Positions 1 through 6,158 of a stretch of DNA of 11,380 nucleotides are shown one piece after another; positions within the stretch are counted from its first letter, which is position 1; each line of letters begins with the position of its first letter. Below the pieces are notes generated by a model. It worked only from the letters and a program-made list of their open reading frames with translations, did no database searches and was not told the origin of the DNA. The translations under genes were made by a program, and so were the position numbers. Source of the DNA: Actinomycetes bacterium. GTDB taxonomy: Bacteria; Actinomycetota; Actinomycetes; Actinomycetales; Microbacteriaceae. The stretch lies in the NCBI GenBank assembly GCA_030425055.1, contig JAUHVN010000061.1:1-11380 (forward strand), written 5' to 3'.

Positions 1-1
1 G

Positions 2-993
2 GCGCTGACCGCCGCGCGACTCGCCGGTGCGGCGCGGGTGCGGTGCGACCCCGACGCGATCGCGGTCGCGTACTCCAGCGAACGGCACCTCCGCCTCGAC
101 GGTGTCCGCCCCGACGCGTTCGCTCCGCTTTCGGGCTTCTTCCGCACGGCCGACGTGTGGGTGCGCACCCACGGCAACTATCCGCACCACGCCGACGCGC
201 TCCGCCGCGGACTCGCCCTGACCGCCGACGCCGATCGAGACCGGGTCGCCGCGGTGCTCGGGACTCTGTCGGCCGCCGACGCCTCGGCCGCGATCACGGC
301 GGCCGGCGGGCTGTGCGTCGTGGTCGCCCCCGAGGACCCGGCCGCCGACGCGGCCCTGCGGCGCACTCCCCTGGTCGACACGCGGATGCTGCGAGGCGCC
401 CCCGTGCGACCCCTCGCCGACGATCGGCACGCGCCGCTTCGCGGCATCCGCGTCCTCGACCTCACCCGCGTGATCGCCGGGCCGGTCGCCACCCGCACCC
501 TCGCGCCGAGAGGAGTGACGGCATCGTGGTGGCCCGGCTCTCGGCGTGGGGTTCCGGAGCCGAAGCCGATCGGCGCGGCTTCGACAGCCTCGTGCAGGCG
601 GCATCCGGCATCGCATGGATCGAGGCCGGCGACGGCGAGTCTCCCGGTGCCCTCCCCGCGCAGGCGCTCGACCACAGCGCGGGGTATCTGCTCGCGGCGG
701 GAATCACCTCGGCGCTCGCGCGGCGCGCGCACGAAGGCGGCTCGTGGCTCGTGGAGACGTCGCTGCGACGCGTGGCGGCGCAGCTGCTCGGGATGCCGCG
801 CACCCCGCGGCCCGAACCCGCGGCGACCATCGCCGACGCCGAGCCGCACCTGCAGACGTTCACGGTCGCGGGATCGCAGCTGACCACGACCGCGCCCGCC
901 GCGACCTACGACGGCTCACCCGTCGGCTACGCGGCTCCGCGGCCGTGGGGCGCGGACGCGCCCGCGTGGCGACCGCGCGAGCGCGCGAGCTGA
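2..993 (+). pseudogene. CaiB/BaiF-family CoA transferase, 5'-truncated by the window and broken by an internal out-of-frame deletion
   Basis: Family III CoA transferases move CoA between carboxylic acids. Two matching halves lie in different frames. Frame 2, open from the window edge to about 505, encodes the N-terminal part (PLSGFFRTADVWVRTHGNYP, then GIRVLDLTRVIAGPVATRTL). Frame 1, from about 505 to the TGA at 991-993, encodes the C-terminal part (ERSDGIVVARLSAW, RRGFDSLVQAASGIAWIE, LVETSLRR, PRPWGADAP). The second half keeps the RRGFD segment that carries the family's catalytic Asp. What is missing is the segment normally lying between them, which starts with a LLGADVLR-like strand and ends before the RPG-like turn. 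From memory of the family this is some 70-85 residues. The join near 505 needs both a deletion and a frame change, so neither frame gives a whole enzyme. The true start lies upstream of the window. The 3' end overlaps the convergent DUF4184 gene by 67 bp. A sequencing or assembly error is possible, but a simple one-base error would not remove the segment. Confidence 0.8.
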
Positions 994-1778
994 ACGCCGA
1001 CGCACACGACGGCGACGATCGCGCCCCACACCGCGCATGCCGGCGGCAGCATCCGGTAGCCGAGGTGCGCGGGCGTGAAGTCGACGGTGAACGGGCCGAA
1101 CATCGCGTAGCCCCACACGGCCGCTCCGATCAGCAACCCGGGCAGCGACAACCACACCGCCCAGCGGATCCAGGCGGGCAGCAGCCTCGGCGCACCTATC
1201 GGCTGCCGCGTCGCCAGCCACACGATCGCCCACACGGCGAGCATGGCGAGCCCCAGCGCGCTCGATCCGTGCTGCAACCACCGGAAACCCGGGAACGGCC
1301 CCCACGGCTCCGCCAGTGCGGGAACGGCGAAGGTGCCCCAGCGCCCCTCGTGCGTGAACAGGTCCCACACGATGTGGCTGGCGACGCCGATCGCGAGCGA
1401 CGCGAGCAGCAGCAGCGTCGCCGAGAGCGACGGCCGCGGTCTCTCGGCATCCGTCGACGACCGCGGCGCGAAGGTCTCACGCCAGGCGTCTCCGGCGCCG
1501 CGATCCCACGCTTCGGGCAGACGGGCGGAGAGCCACCGCGGCGACAGCTCGCGCGCGCCCGGTCGCAGCACGCAGCGCCACGCGAGGAGCAGCCCGAGTG
1601 CGAGCGCGATCGTCGCCGGAAGCCAGACGAGGCTGTGGGTCAGTCCGTAGTGCAGCGGGATGCCGCGGACGAACAGCGGCAGGTCGGGCGCCATCGCGCC
1701 GACGGCGATCGCGGCCGGGACCAGCGGTGTGCGCAGGAACGGCAGCGCCACCACCGCGTGGCTCGGGGTGAACGGCAC
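927..1778 (-). CDS. DUF4184 family integral membrane protein
   Basis: The 283-residue product starts MPFTPSHAVVALPFLR and continues with an AVGAMAPDLPLF segment, which is the characteristic opening of DUF4184 proteins. Function is unknown. The family resembles the YdjM-type membrane metal-dependent hydrolases, and polar residues of the kind expected there are visible: His7, Asp32, His48, and a SHIVWDLFTHEGRWG block with His135, Asp139 and His143. About six hydrophobic segments can be seen, near 18-35, 50-67, 118-137, 172-190, 205-226 and 243-263. Residues 70-117 are a polar, probably cytoplasmic loop. The GTG at 1778 is chosen because the conserved N-terminus begins exactly there and it lies only 6 bp after the tyrS stop. 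The Shine-Dalgarno is weak, so it is probably co-transcribed with and coupled to tyrS. The last 22 codons overlap the 3' end of the convergent CoA transferase remnant. Confidence 0.85.
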   Translation of the reverse strand: MPFTPSHAVVALPFLRTPLVPAAIAVGAMAPDLPLFVRGIPLHYGLTHSLVWLPATIALALGLLLAWRCVLRPGARELSPRWLSARLPEAWDRGAGDAWRETFAPRSSTDAERPRPSLSATLLLLASLAIGVASHIVWDLFTHEGRWGTFAVPALAEPWGPFPGFRWLQHGSSALGLAMLAVWAIVWLATRQPIGAPRLLPAWIRWAVWLSLPGLLIGAAVWGYAMFGPFTVDFTPAHLGYRMLPPACAVWGAIVAVVCVGVQLARSRGRHAGASAPHGRGAA

Positions 1779-1784
1779 GCGTCG

Positions 1785-3092
1785 TCAGGACCCGATGAAC
1801 ACGCCGGCGAGGGTCTTCTTGCCGCGCCGCAGCACGGACACTCCCCCGGGCAACCCGCCGGTCACCACGGTCGACTCGTCGTCGACCTTGGCGCCGTCCA
1901 GCGAGACCCCGCCCTGCGCGAGCGCGCGCCGGCCCTCCGACAGGCTCGAGACGAGCCCCGTCTCGACCAGCGCCGTCAGCACGCCGGTGTCGGGCGCGAG
2001 CGTCGCGTTCGGCAGCTCGTCCAGCGCACTGCGCAGCGTGGCGGCGTCGAGCCGGGTCAGATCGCCCTGCCCGAAGAGCGCCTCGGATGCCGCGATCACG
2101 GCGGCCGTGGCATCCGTGCCGTGGACGTACGTCGTGACCTCGAGCGCGAGTCGGCGCTGCGCCGCGCGGCGGAACGGCTCGGACTCGACCATGCGCCCGT
2201 ACTCCTCGATCTCGGCGCGCGTGAGGAACGTGAACACGCGCAACCGCTCGAGCACATCGGCGTCGTCGGTGTTGAGCCAGAACTGGTAGAAGCGGTACGG
2301 GCTGCACATGTCGGCATCGAGCCAGATCGCATTGCCCATGCTCTTGCCGAACTTGGTGCCGTCGCTGTTGGTGATCAGCGGCGTGCCGATCGCGTGCACG
2401 GACGTGCCCTCGACGCGGTGGATGAGATCCACGCCGCTGGTGAGGTTGCCCCATTGGTCGCTGCCGCCGGTCTGCAGGACGCAGCCGTACTGGCGGAACA
2501 GCTCCAGGTAGTCGAGCCCCTGCAGGATCTGGTAGCTGAACTCGGTGTAGCTGATGCCGGCCTCGGAGTTCAGCCGGGCGCTGACGGCATCCTTCTTGAT
2601 CATCGTGCCGACGCGGTAGTGCTTGCCGATGTCGCGCAGGAAGTCGATCGCCGACAGCGGCGCCGTCCAGTCGAGGTTGTTCACGATGAGCGCGGCGTTG
2701 TCGCCCTCGAAGCTCAGGAACCGCTCGACCTGCGCGCGCAACCGGCCGACCCACTCCTCGACGACGTCCTTCGGGTTGAGCACCCGCTCGGCGTCGCGGC
2801 CGCCGGGGTCGCCGACGAGTCCGGTCGAGCCGCCGACGAGGCCGAGCGGACGGTGGCCCGCCAGCTGCAGCCGACGCAGCACGAGAAGCTGCACGAGATT
2901 GCCCAGGTGCAGGCTCGGCGCGGTCGGATCGAATCCGCAGTAGTACGTGATCGGGTCTCCGCCCAGCAGCGCGCGCAGCGCGTCCTGATCGGTGGACACA
3001 TGCACGAGTCCGCGCCAGACCAGCTCGTCCCATACGTTCTCGAACGTCGGGTCGTTGGCGGGGGCGGTCGCGCTCACGGGGGCGTTCAGCAC
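1785..3092 (-). CDS. tyrS: Tyrosyl-tRNA synthetase (tyrosine--tRNA ligase)
   Basis: Class Ic aminoacyl-tRNA synthetase that charges tRNA-Tyr with tyrosine using ATP in the cytoplasm. The 435-residue protein is normal length for the bacterial TyrS family. The Rossmann catalytic domain shows YYCGFDPTAPSLHLGN (HIGH-class motif at residues 62-65), the tyrosine-binding YQILQGLDY (187-195), GGSDQWGN (209-216) and KFGKS (247-251), the bacterial TyrS form of KMSKS. An anticodon-binding helical region follows, and residues about 368-432 form a C-terminal S4 RNA-binding domain (LVSSLSEGRRALAQGGVSL). GTG at 3092 is preferred as start because a TAGCCT -10 box ends 7 nt before it, as in a leaderless transcript. 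The in-frame GTG five codons later (3077) is the alternative. DUF4184 follows 6 bp behind. No T-box leader is possible if the transcript is leaderless. Confidence 0.98.
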   Translation of the reverse strand: MLNAPVSATAPANDPTFENVWDELVWRGLVHVSTDQDALRALLGGDPITYYCGFDPTAPSLHLGNLVQLLVLRRLQLAGHRPLGLVGGSTGLVGDPGGRDAERVLNPKDVVEEWVGRLRAQVERFLSFEGDNAALIVNNLDWTAPLSAIDFLRDIGKHYRVGTMIKKDAVSARLNSEAGISYTEFSYQILQGLDYLELFRQYGCVLQTGGSDQWGNLTSGVDLIHRVEGTSVHAIGTPLITNSDGTKFGKSMGNAIWLDADMCSPYRFYQFWLNTDDADVLERLRVFTFLTRAEIEEYGRMVESEPFRRAAQRRLALEVTTYVHGTDATAAVIAASEALFGQGDLTRLDAATLRSALDELPNATLAPDTGVLTALVETGLVSSLSEGRRALAQGGVSLDGAKVDDESTVVTGGLPGGVSVLRRGKKTLAGVFIGS

Positions 3093-3105
3093 GCGTGCCA
3101 GGCTA
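3093..3105 (-). promoter_or_regulatory. Leaderless promoter of tyrS (-10 TAGCCT)
   Basis: On the minus strand TAGCCT (3105-3100) is followed by GGCACGC and then directly by the tyrS GTG. A TANNNT box with 7 nt to the start codon places the transcription start at the GTG itself. No Shine-Dalgarno is present. A good -35 hexamer at 16-18 bp is not visible. The nearest TTGACA-like word, CTGACC in the adjacent tandem repeat, is about 21 bp away. The same layout is seen before argH and satD. Confidence 0.6.
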
Positions 3106-3124
3106 TCAGCGGGCGGATGCCGGT

Positions 3125-3174
3125 CCGGTCAGGCTGTGGTCCCGGTCAGGCTGTGGTCCGGTCAGGCCGTCGTG
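3125..3174. repeat. Three-copy 16-17 bp tandem repeat between tyrS and the membrane-protein gene
   Basis: On the plus strand CCGGTCAGGCTGTGGT occurs at 3125-3140 and again, identical, at 3142-3157. A third copy, CCGGTCAGGCCGTCGTG, at 3158-3174 differs at two positions. The third copy contains the stop codon and last codons of the minus-strand membrane-protein gene. The array therefore looks like outward duplication of that gene's 3' end into the gap before the tyrS promoter. Each copy carries TGACC on the minus strand. It may be neutral slippage, or it may affect the tyrS promoter spacing. Confidence 0.8.
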
Positions 3175-3863
3175 CCCCACCACACCAGCAGCGCGGCACC
3201 GAGCGCCACCGACCAGCTCACGAGGCTTCCGACGAGGAAGTACTCGGCACGCGCGCCCGTGCCGCTGTCACGCGAGATCTCGGGGAAGCGCACGATGCCC
3301 TTCGCCGCGAGCACCGCGGCGATCAGCGTGAATGCCCCGCTCAACGTCAGCGCGAACACCATCACCCGCTCGAGCGGCCCGATGAGGCGGCCGCCCTTGA
3401 ACGCCTGGGCGTCCTCCCCGCGGTCGGCCTCGACCCCGCCGTCGCGGAGCGCGGCCCGCACCACGACGTTGCCCGATTCGAGCAGGAACACGACGGCGCC
3501 GATGATCATCACCGCGGCATCCGGTGTCACGGCGACCAGCGCCGAACCGGGGATGAAGTCCGTGAGCGGCGCATCCGCTCCGGAGCGGGGCACGATCGCG
3601 ACCGCCGCGGCGCACAGCGCCGCCAGCAGGGCGACCGGCCACAGCCCCGCGGCACCGCGGCGTCCGCCCGGCATTGCGAGCGCCCACGCGGCCGCGGCGG
3701 CGACCCCGAAGAACCACCACACCCAGCCACCGGCGAGGTACGCGACGGCGAGCAGCAGCGCGGCGCTGCCCGCATAGCCGATCCAGCGGTGTCGCGGACG
3801 CAGGTAGAGGCGCACGAGGTCGGCGGCGCCGATCGCGGCGAGGACGAGTCCGGCGACGATCAT
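3162..3863 (-). CDS. Polytopic membrane protein, DUF3307-like partner of SatD
   Basis: This is a 233-residue, very hydrophobic protein with about seven membrane segments (near 2-20, 27-46, 47-64, 74-91, 116-139, 165-190, 206-229). Its function is unknown. The C-terminal half shows ESGNVVVRAALR (129-140), KGGRLIGPLERVM (156-168), IAAVLAAKGIVRFPEI (181-196) and AEYFLVGSLVSW (206-217). From memory, this order of motifs matches the C-terminal part of DUF3307 membrane proteins, which are often encoded beside SatD. The start ATG at 3863 overlaps the satD stop as ATGA and has GGGAG 9 nt before it, both pointing to coupled expression. A longer reading back to 4199 only adds antisense-like, Arg-rich sequence inside satD and is rejected. 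The remote DUF3307 link is my inference. That it is a membrane protein co-expressed with SatD is well supported. Confidence 0.8.
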   Translation of the reverse strand: MIVAGLVLAAIGAADLVRLYLRPRHRWIGYAGSAALLLAVAYLAGGWVWWFFGVAAAAAWALAMPGGRRGAAGLWPVALLAALCAAAVAIVPRSGADAPLTDFIPGSALVAVTPDAAVMIIGAVVFLLESGNVVVRAALRDGGVEADRGEDAQAFKGGRLIGPLERVMVFALTLSGAFTLIAAVLAAKGIVRFPEISRDSGTGARAEYFLVGSLVSWSVALGAALLVWWGTTA

Positions 3864-4516
3864 GCGGCACTCCCATCGACGAGCTGCCGGAACCCGGCGA
3901 CGACGGCGCCCGCTCCGGCCGTGGACAGCGCCTGCGAGACGGCCGACTGGCTCACACCCTCGGCCTCGGCGAGCTCTCCCTGCGTGCGGCCCAGACAGCG
4001 ACCGAAGGTGAGGCGACGCGTGCGTTCGCTCATCCCCGCGACCAGCTCGTCGCGGGCGAGCAGGTAGGCATTGGCGAGGGCGATGCGCGCGTCCATAGCG
4101 GCATCCTCCCCCTGGCCGCCGACGATCTGGCTGCGCGCGCTCGGCACGGCGCGTCGTGCGAGCTCGTGCACGCGTTCGATCGCCGCGCGCGCCGCCCACC
4201 AGCCCGGTCCGTCCGACAGTTCGCCCGCCGCGGTGGTGAACGAGCCGATCGCCCCGATTCCGATGCCGAAGCGCAGCGCGAGTCCGTCGGGCAGCCGAAG
4301 CTGCAGCAGCAGCAGCGAGCCCAGCGCGGCCTCGAGGTTCGGGTACACGCCCTGGAACTCGTCGCCCACCGTCGCGGTGAGAGGTGCGGATGCCACGGGG
4401 TGCGCTTCTTCGACGTCGATGATCGCCTGTTCGAGCGCGGCCTGCGCCGCCGATCGGTCGGGCAGTCGTCGGGACCCGACGATGTCGGCGATCACCGCCG
4501 CGGAGTTTCGGTCCAT
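3860..4516 (-). CDS. SatD family protein with C-terminal helix-turn-helix
   Basis: The 218-residue soluble protein begins AAVIADIVGSRRLPDR, the hallmark opening of SatD proteins (named for a Streptococcus mutans acid-tolerance locus; biochemical role unknown). Residues 11-16 DIVGSR, 48-56 ATVGDEFQG, 82-91 RFGIGIGAIG and 103-110 GPGWWAAR follow each other like the core motifs of class III nucleotidyl cyclases (two metal-binding Asp positions, the central strand, and the transition-state Asn/Arg helix). Here the Asn position appears to be Trp while Arg110 remains. Residues about 165-197 (GRCLGRTQGELAEAEGVSQS then AVSQAL) form a helix-turn-helix of the sigma-70 region 4 or Xre type. The protein could therefore bind a nucleotide and also regulate its own AT-rich, palindromic promoter. 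The ATG at 4516 sits 7 nt after a TACACT box. The gene is coupled by ATGA to the membrane partner. Family call is firm; cyclase-like fold and autoregulation are inferences. Confidence 0.87.
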   Translation of the reverse strand: MDRNSAAVIADIVGSRRLPDRSAAQAALEQAIIDVEEAHPVASAPLTATVGDEFQGVYPNLEAALGSLLLLQLRLPDGLALRFGIGIGAIGSFTTAAGELSDGPGWWAARAAIERVHELARRAVPSARSQIVGGQGEDAAMDARIALANAYLLARDELVAGMSERTRRLTFGRCLGRTQGELAEAEGVSQSAVSQALSTAGAGAVVAGFRQLVDGSAA

Positions 4517-4574
4517 GCGGATAAGTGTATGACTTATTTATGCAGAATAGAAGTCAAAGACTGATATTCGTGGG
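4517..4574 (-). promoter_or_regulatory. AT-rich leaderless promoter region of the satD operon
   Basis: The 58-bp gap between the argH stop and the satD ATG is strikingly AT-rich for this genome. On the minus strand TACACT (4529-4524) is followed by 7 nt (TATCCGC) and the ATG, the leaderless layout also seen for tyrS and argH. A TTGACT word lies at 4557-4552, but 22 bp from the -10 box, longer than the usual 16-18. So either the -35 is weak or the promoter needs an activator. No terminator hairpin for argH is evident, so readthrough from argH is possible. Confidence 0.55.
4521..4537. promoter_or_regulatory. Candidate operator: perfect 6-5-6 palindrome over the satD -10 box
   Basis: ATAAGT at 4521-4526 and ACTTAT at 4532-4537 are exact reverse complements separated by 5 nt. 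The arms cover the proposed TACACT -10 box, so a bound dimer would block RNA polymerase. A further half-site pair, TGACTT (4530-4535) and AAGTCA (4551-4556), lies just upstream. The SatD protein itself has a helix-turn-helix, which makes autoregulation the simplest reading. Which protein binds is not shown by the sequence. Confidence 0.5.
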
Positions 4575-6005
4575 TCATAAGCCCAACGCGTGGGCGGTCT
4601 GCTGTGCCCGTGCGATGAGTTCGGCACGCTGCTCGGCGACGCGCTCCGGCGCCGTACCGCCGGCCCCGCTGCGAGAGGCGACCGAACCCTCGACCGTCAG
4701 CACCGTGCGCACGTCGGGTGCGAGGTGGGGCGACACCTCGGCCAGCAGGTCGTCTGACGCATCCTCGAGCCCGATGCCGCGCACTTCGCATGCGCGCACG
4801 AGCGCCCCCGACACCTCGTGCGCCTCTCGGAAGGGAACCCCCTGACGCACCAGCCAGTCGGCGACGTCGGTCGCGAGCGAGAAGCCCTGCGGGGCGAGTT
4901 CGGCCATCCGCGCAGTGTCGAAGCGCAGCGTCGCGACCATGCCCGTGAAGGCCGGCAGCAGCACCTCGAGCGTGCGGACCGAGTCGAAGACGGGCTCCTT
5001 GTCCTCTTGCAGATCGCGGTTGTACGCGAGCGGCAGACCCTTGAGCGTCGTCAGAAGGCCCGTGAGGTTTCCCACGAGACGGCCCGACTTGCCGCGCGCG
5101 AGCTCGGCGATGTCGGGGTTCTTCTTCTGCGGCATGATGCTCGACCCCGTCGAGTAGCCGTCGTCGAGGTTCACGAATCCGAACTCGCGCGTGTTCCACA
5201 GGATGATCTCCTCGGACAGCCGCGACAGGTCGATCCCGATCTGCGCGCACACGAACGCGAACTCGGCGACGACGTCGCGCGCCGCGGTGCCGTCGAGGGA
5301 GTTCTCGGACGGGCGGCTGAGCCCGAGCTCACGGGCGACGAGCTCGGGGTCGAGTCCGAGGCTCGACCCCGCGAGCGCTCCCCCGCCGTACGGCGAGACC
5401 CGCGCGCGCTCGCGCCAGTCGCGCAGCCGCTCGAGGTCGCGCACCAGCGGCCACGCGTGGGCCTGCAGGTGGTGGGCGAGCAGGATGGGCTGCGCGTGCT
5501 GCAGATGCGTGCGGCCCGGCATGACGGCATCCGGATGCGCTTCGGACTGCGCCACGAGCGCGTCGATGAGCCGCAGCAGGTCGCGTGCGATCACGGCGGC
5601 GTGGTCGAGCAGATACAGCCGCACGAGGGTCGCGATCTGGTCGTTGCGACTGCGCCCGGCGCGCAGGCGACCGCCCAGCTCGGGACCGACCTCGGCGATG
5701 AGCGCCTGCTCGAGCGCCCCGTGCACGTCTTCGTCGTCCGGACCCGGACGCAGGGTGCCGTCCGTGACGGCCGCGGCGACGGCATCCAGCCCCGCGTGCA
5801 TGCGCGCGGCCTGGTCGGCGTCGAGGTAGCCCGCCGCCGCGAGCGCCTCGGCGTGGGCGTGCGAGCCGCGGATGTCGTACAGGGCGAGATCCCAGTCGAA
5901 GTGGGTGGACCGGCTCAGCTCGGCCAGCTCGGGCGACGGCCCGGATGCGAAGCGGGCGCCCCACAGCGCGCCCTCGTTGGTGCCGTCGGCCTTCTCGTCG
6001 CTCAC
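4575..6005 (-). CDS. argH: Argininosuccinate lyase
   Basis: Last step of arginine biosynthesis: cleaves argininosuccinate to arginine and fumarate in the cytoplasm, as a homotetramer of the aspartase/fumarase superfamily. The 476-residue protein is full length. It shows GRSRND (117-122), GRTHLQHAQP (164-173, with the conserved Thr166-His167), SLDGTAARDV (236-245) and the superfamily signature GSSIMPQKKNPD (287-298), whose flexible loop carries the catalytic Ser. GTG at 6005 is the chosen start because a TAGGCT -10 box ends 6 nt before it (leaderless). No other in-frame start upstream has better support. The gene is not overlapping the rest of the arg operon: it is split from argF by a membrane-protein gene and an inverted repeat, so it is probably expressed from its own promoter, perhaps with readthrough. 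satD begins 58 bp downstream. Confidence 0.98.
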   Translation of the reverse strand: MSDEKADGTNEGALWGARFASGPSPELAELSRSTHFDWDLALYDIRGSHAHAEALAAAGYLDADQAARMHAGLDAVAAAVTDGTLRPGPDDEDVHGALEQALIAEVGPELGGRLRAGRSRNDQIATLVRLYLLDHAAVIARDLLRLIDALVAQSEAHPDAVMPGRTHLQHAQPILLAHHLQAHAWPLVRDLERLRDWRERARVSPYGGGALAGSSLGLDPELVARELGLSRPSENSLDGTAARDVVAEFAFVCAQIGIDLSRLSEEIILWNTREFGFVNLDDGYSTGSSIMPQKKNPDIAELARGKSGRLVGNLTGLLTTLKGLPLAYNRDLQEDKEPVFDSVRTLEVLLPAFTGMVATLRFDTARMAELAPQGFSLATDVADWLVRQGVPFREAHEVSGALVRACEVRGIGLEDASDDLLAEVSPHLAPDVRTVLTVEGSVASRSGAGGTAPERVAEQRAELIARAQQTAHALGL

Positions 6006-6017
6006 CGCACCAGCCTA
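6006..6017 (-). promoter_or_regulatory. Leaderless promoter of argH (-10 TAGGCT)
   Basis: TAGGCT on the minus strand (6017-6012) is followed by GGTGCG and directly by the argH GTG. The 6-nt distance puts the transcription start at or one base from the start codon. There is no Shine-Dalgarno. No convincing -35 box is visible at 16-18 bp in the GC-rich upstream sequence. Confidence 0.55.
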
Positions 6018-6055
6018 CCGAGCGGCGTCGGTGCGGCTCGCGTGCGGCTCCGGTC

Positions 6056-6128
6056 CCGCGAACCGTCACGTTCTGACAGAACCGGCACGCGACGCCGCGG
6101 GGCTCGGACAGAATGTGTCGGTTCGCGG
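6056..6128. repeat. Imperfect inverted repeat (REP-like element or transcription boundary)
   Basis: The arm at 6056-6075 and the reverse complement of 6109-6128 agree at 18 of 20 bases (core CCGCGAACCG), and weaker pairing continues inward to about 6083 and 6101. The left arm also contains a perfect small palindrome TTCTG-A-CAGAA at 6071-6081. The element fills most of the 153-bp gap between the membrane acyltransferase gene and argH. There is no T-tract on either strand, so it is not a classic intrinsic terminator. It may still act as a fold-back transcript end or be one copy of a dispersed repetitive palindrome family. Confidence 0.75.
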
Positions 6129-6158
6129 TTCCAGGTCGCGGCGACAGAGCGGATGCTG

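Noticed and set aside
3093..3161. T-box leader controlling tyrS
   Set aside because: The gap is only 69 bp, is filled by the repeat and promoter, and the transcript appears leaderless. No specifier loop or T-box sequence is seen.
3125..3174. Tandem repeats as a minimal CRISPR array
   Set aside because: Copies are directly adjacent with no spacers, only 16-17 bp long, and no cas genes are nearby.
546..4067. A 1173-codon plus-strand open frame, and a similar 825-codon one at 4818-7295
   Set aside because: Both run antisense through well-recognised genes (tyrS, DUF4184, argH, membrane gene). Their products are Arg-, Ala-, Gly- and His-rich with no domain pattern, as expected from GC-rich codon bias on the other strand.
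3864..4199. N-terminal extension of the DUF3307-like membrane protein to 345 residues
   Set aside because: The extra 112 residues lie inside satD in another frame and are Arg/Gly-rich. The ATG at 3863 with ATGA overlap and a GGGAG site begins exactly at the first membrane helix.
4011..4366. GDEF in SatD taken as a diguanylate cyclase GGDEF domain
   Set aside because: Only VGDEFQG is present, without the preceding second Gly and without the other GGDEF landmarks. The DIVGSR opening and overall length fit SatD instead.
4552..4557. TTGACT as the -35 box of satD
   Set aside because: It is 22 bp from the TACACT -10 box, and no TANNNT hexamer lies at 16-18 bp from it. Recorded only as a possibility.
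6056..6128. Intrinsic (Rho-independent) terminator
   Set aside because: Hairpin arms are long with a 33-nt loop and no T-run follows on either strand. Kept as a repeat instead.
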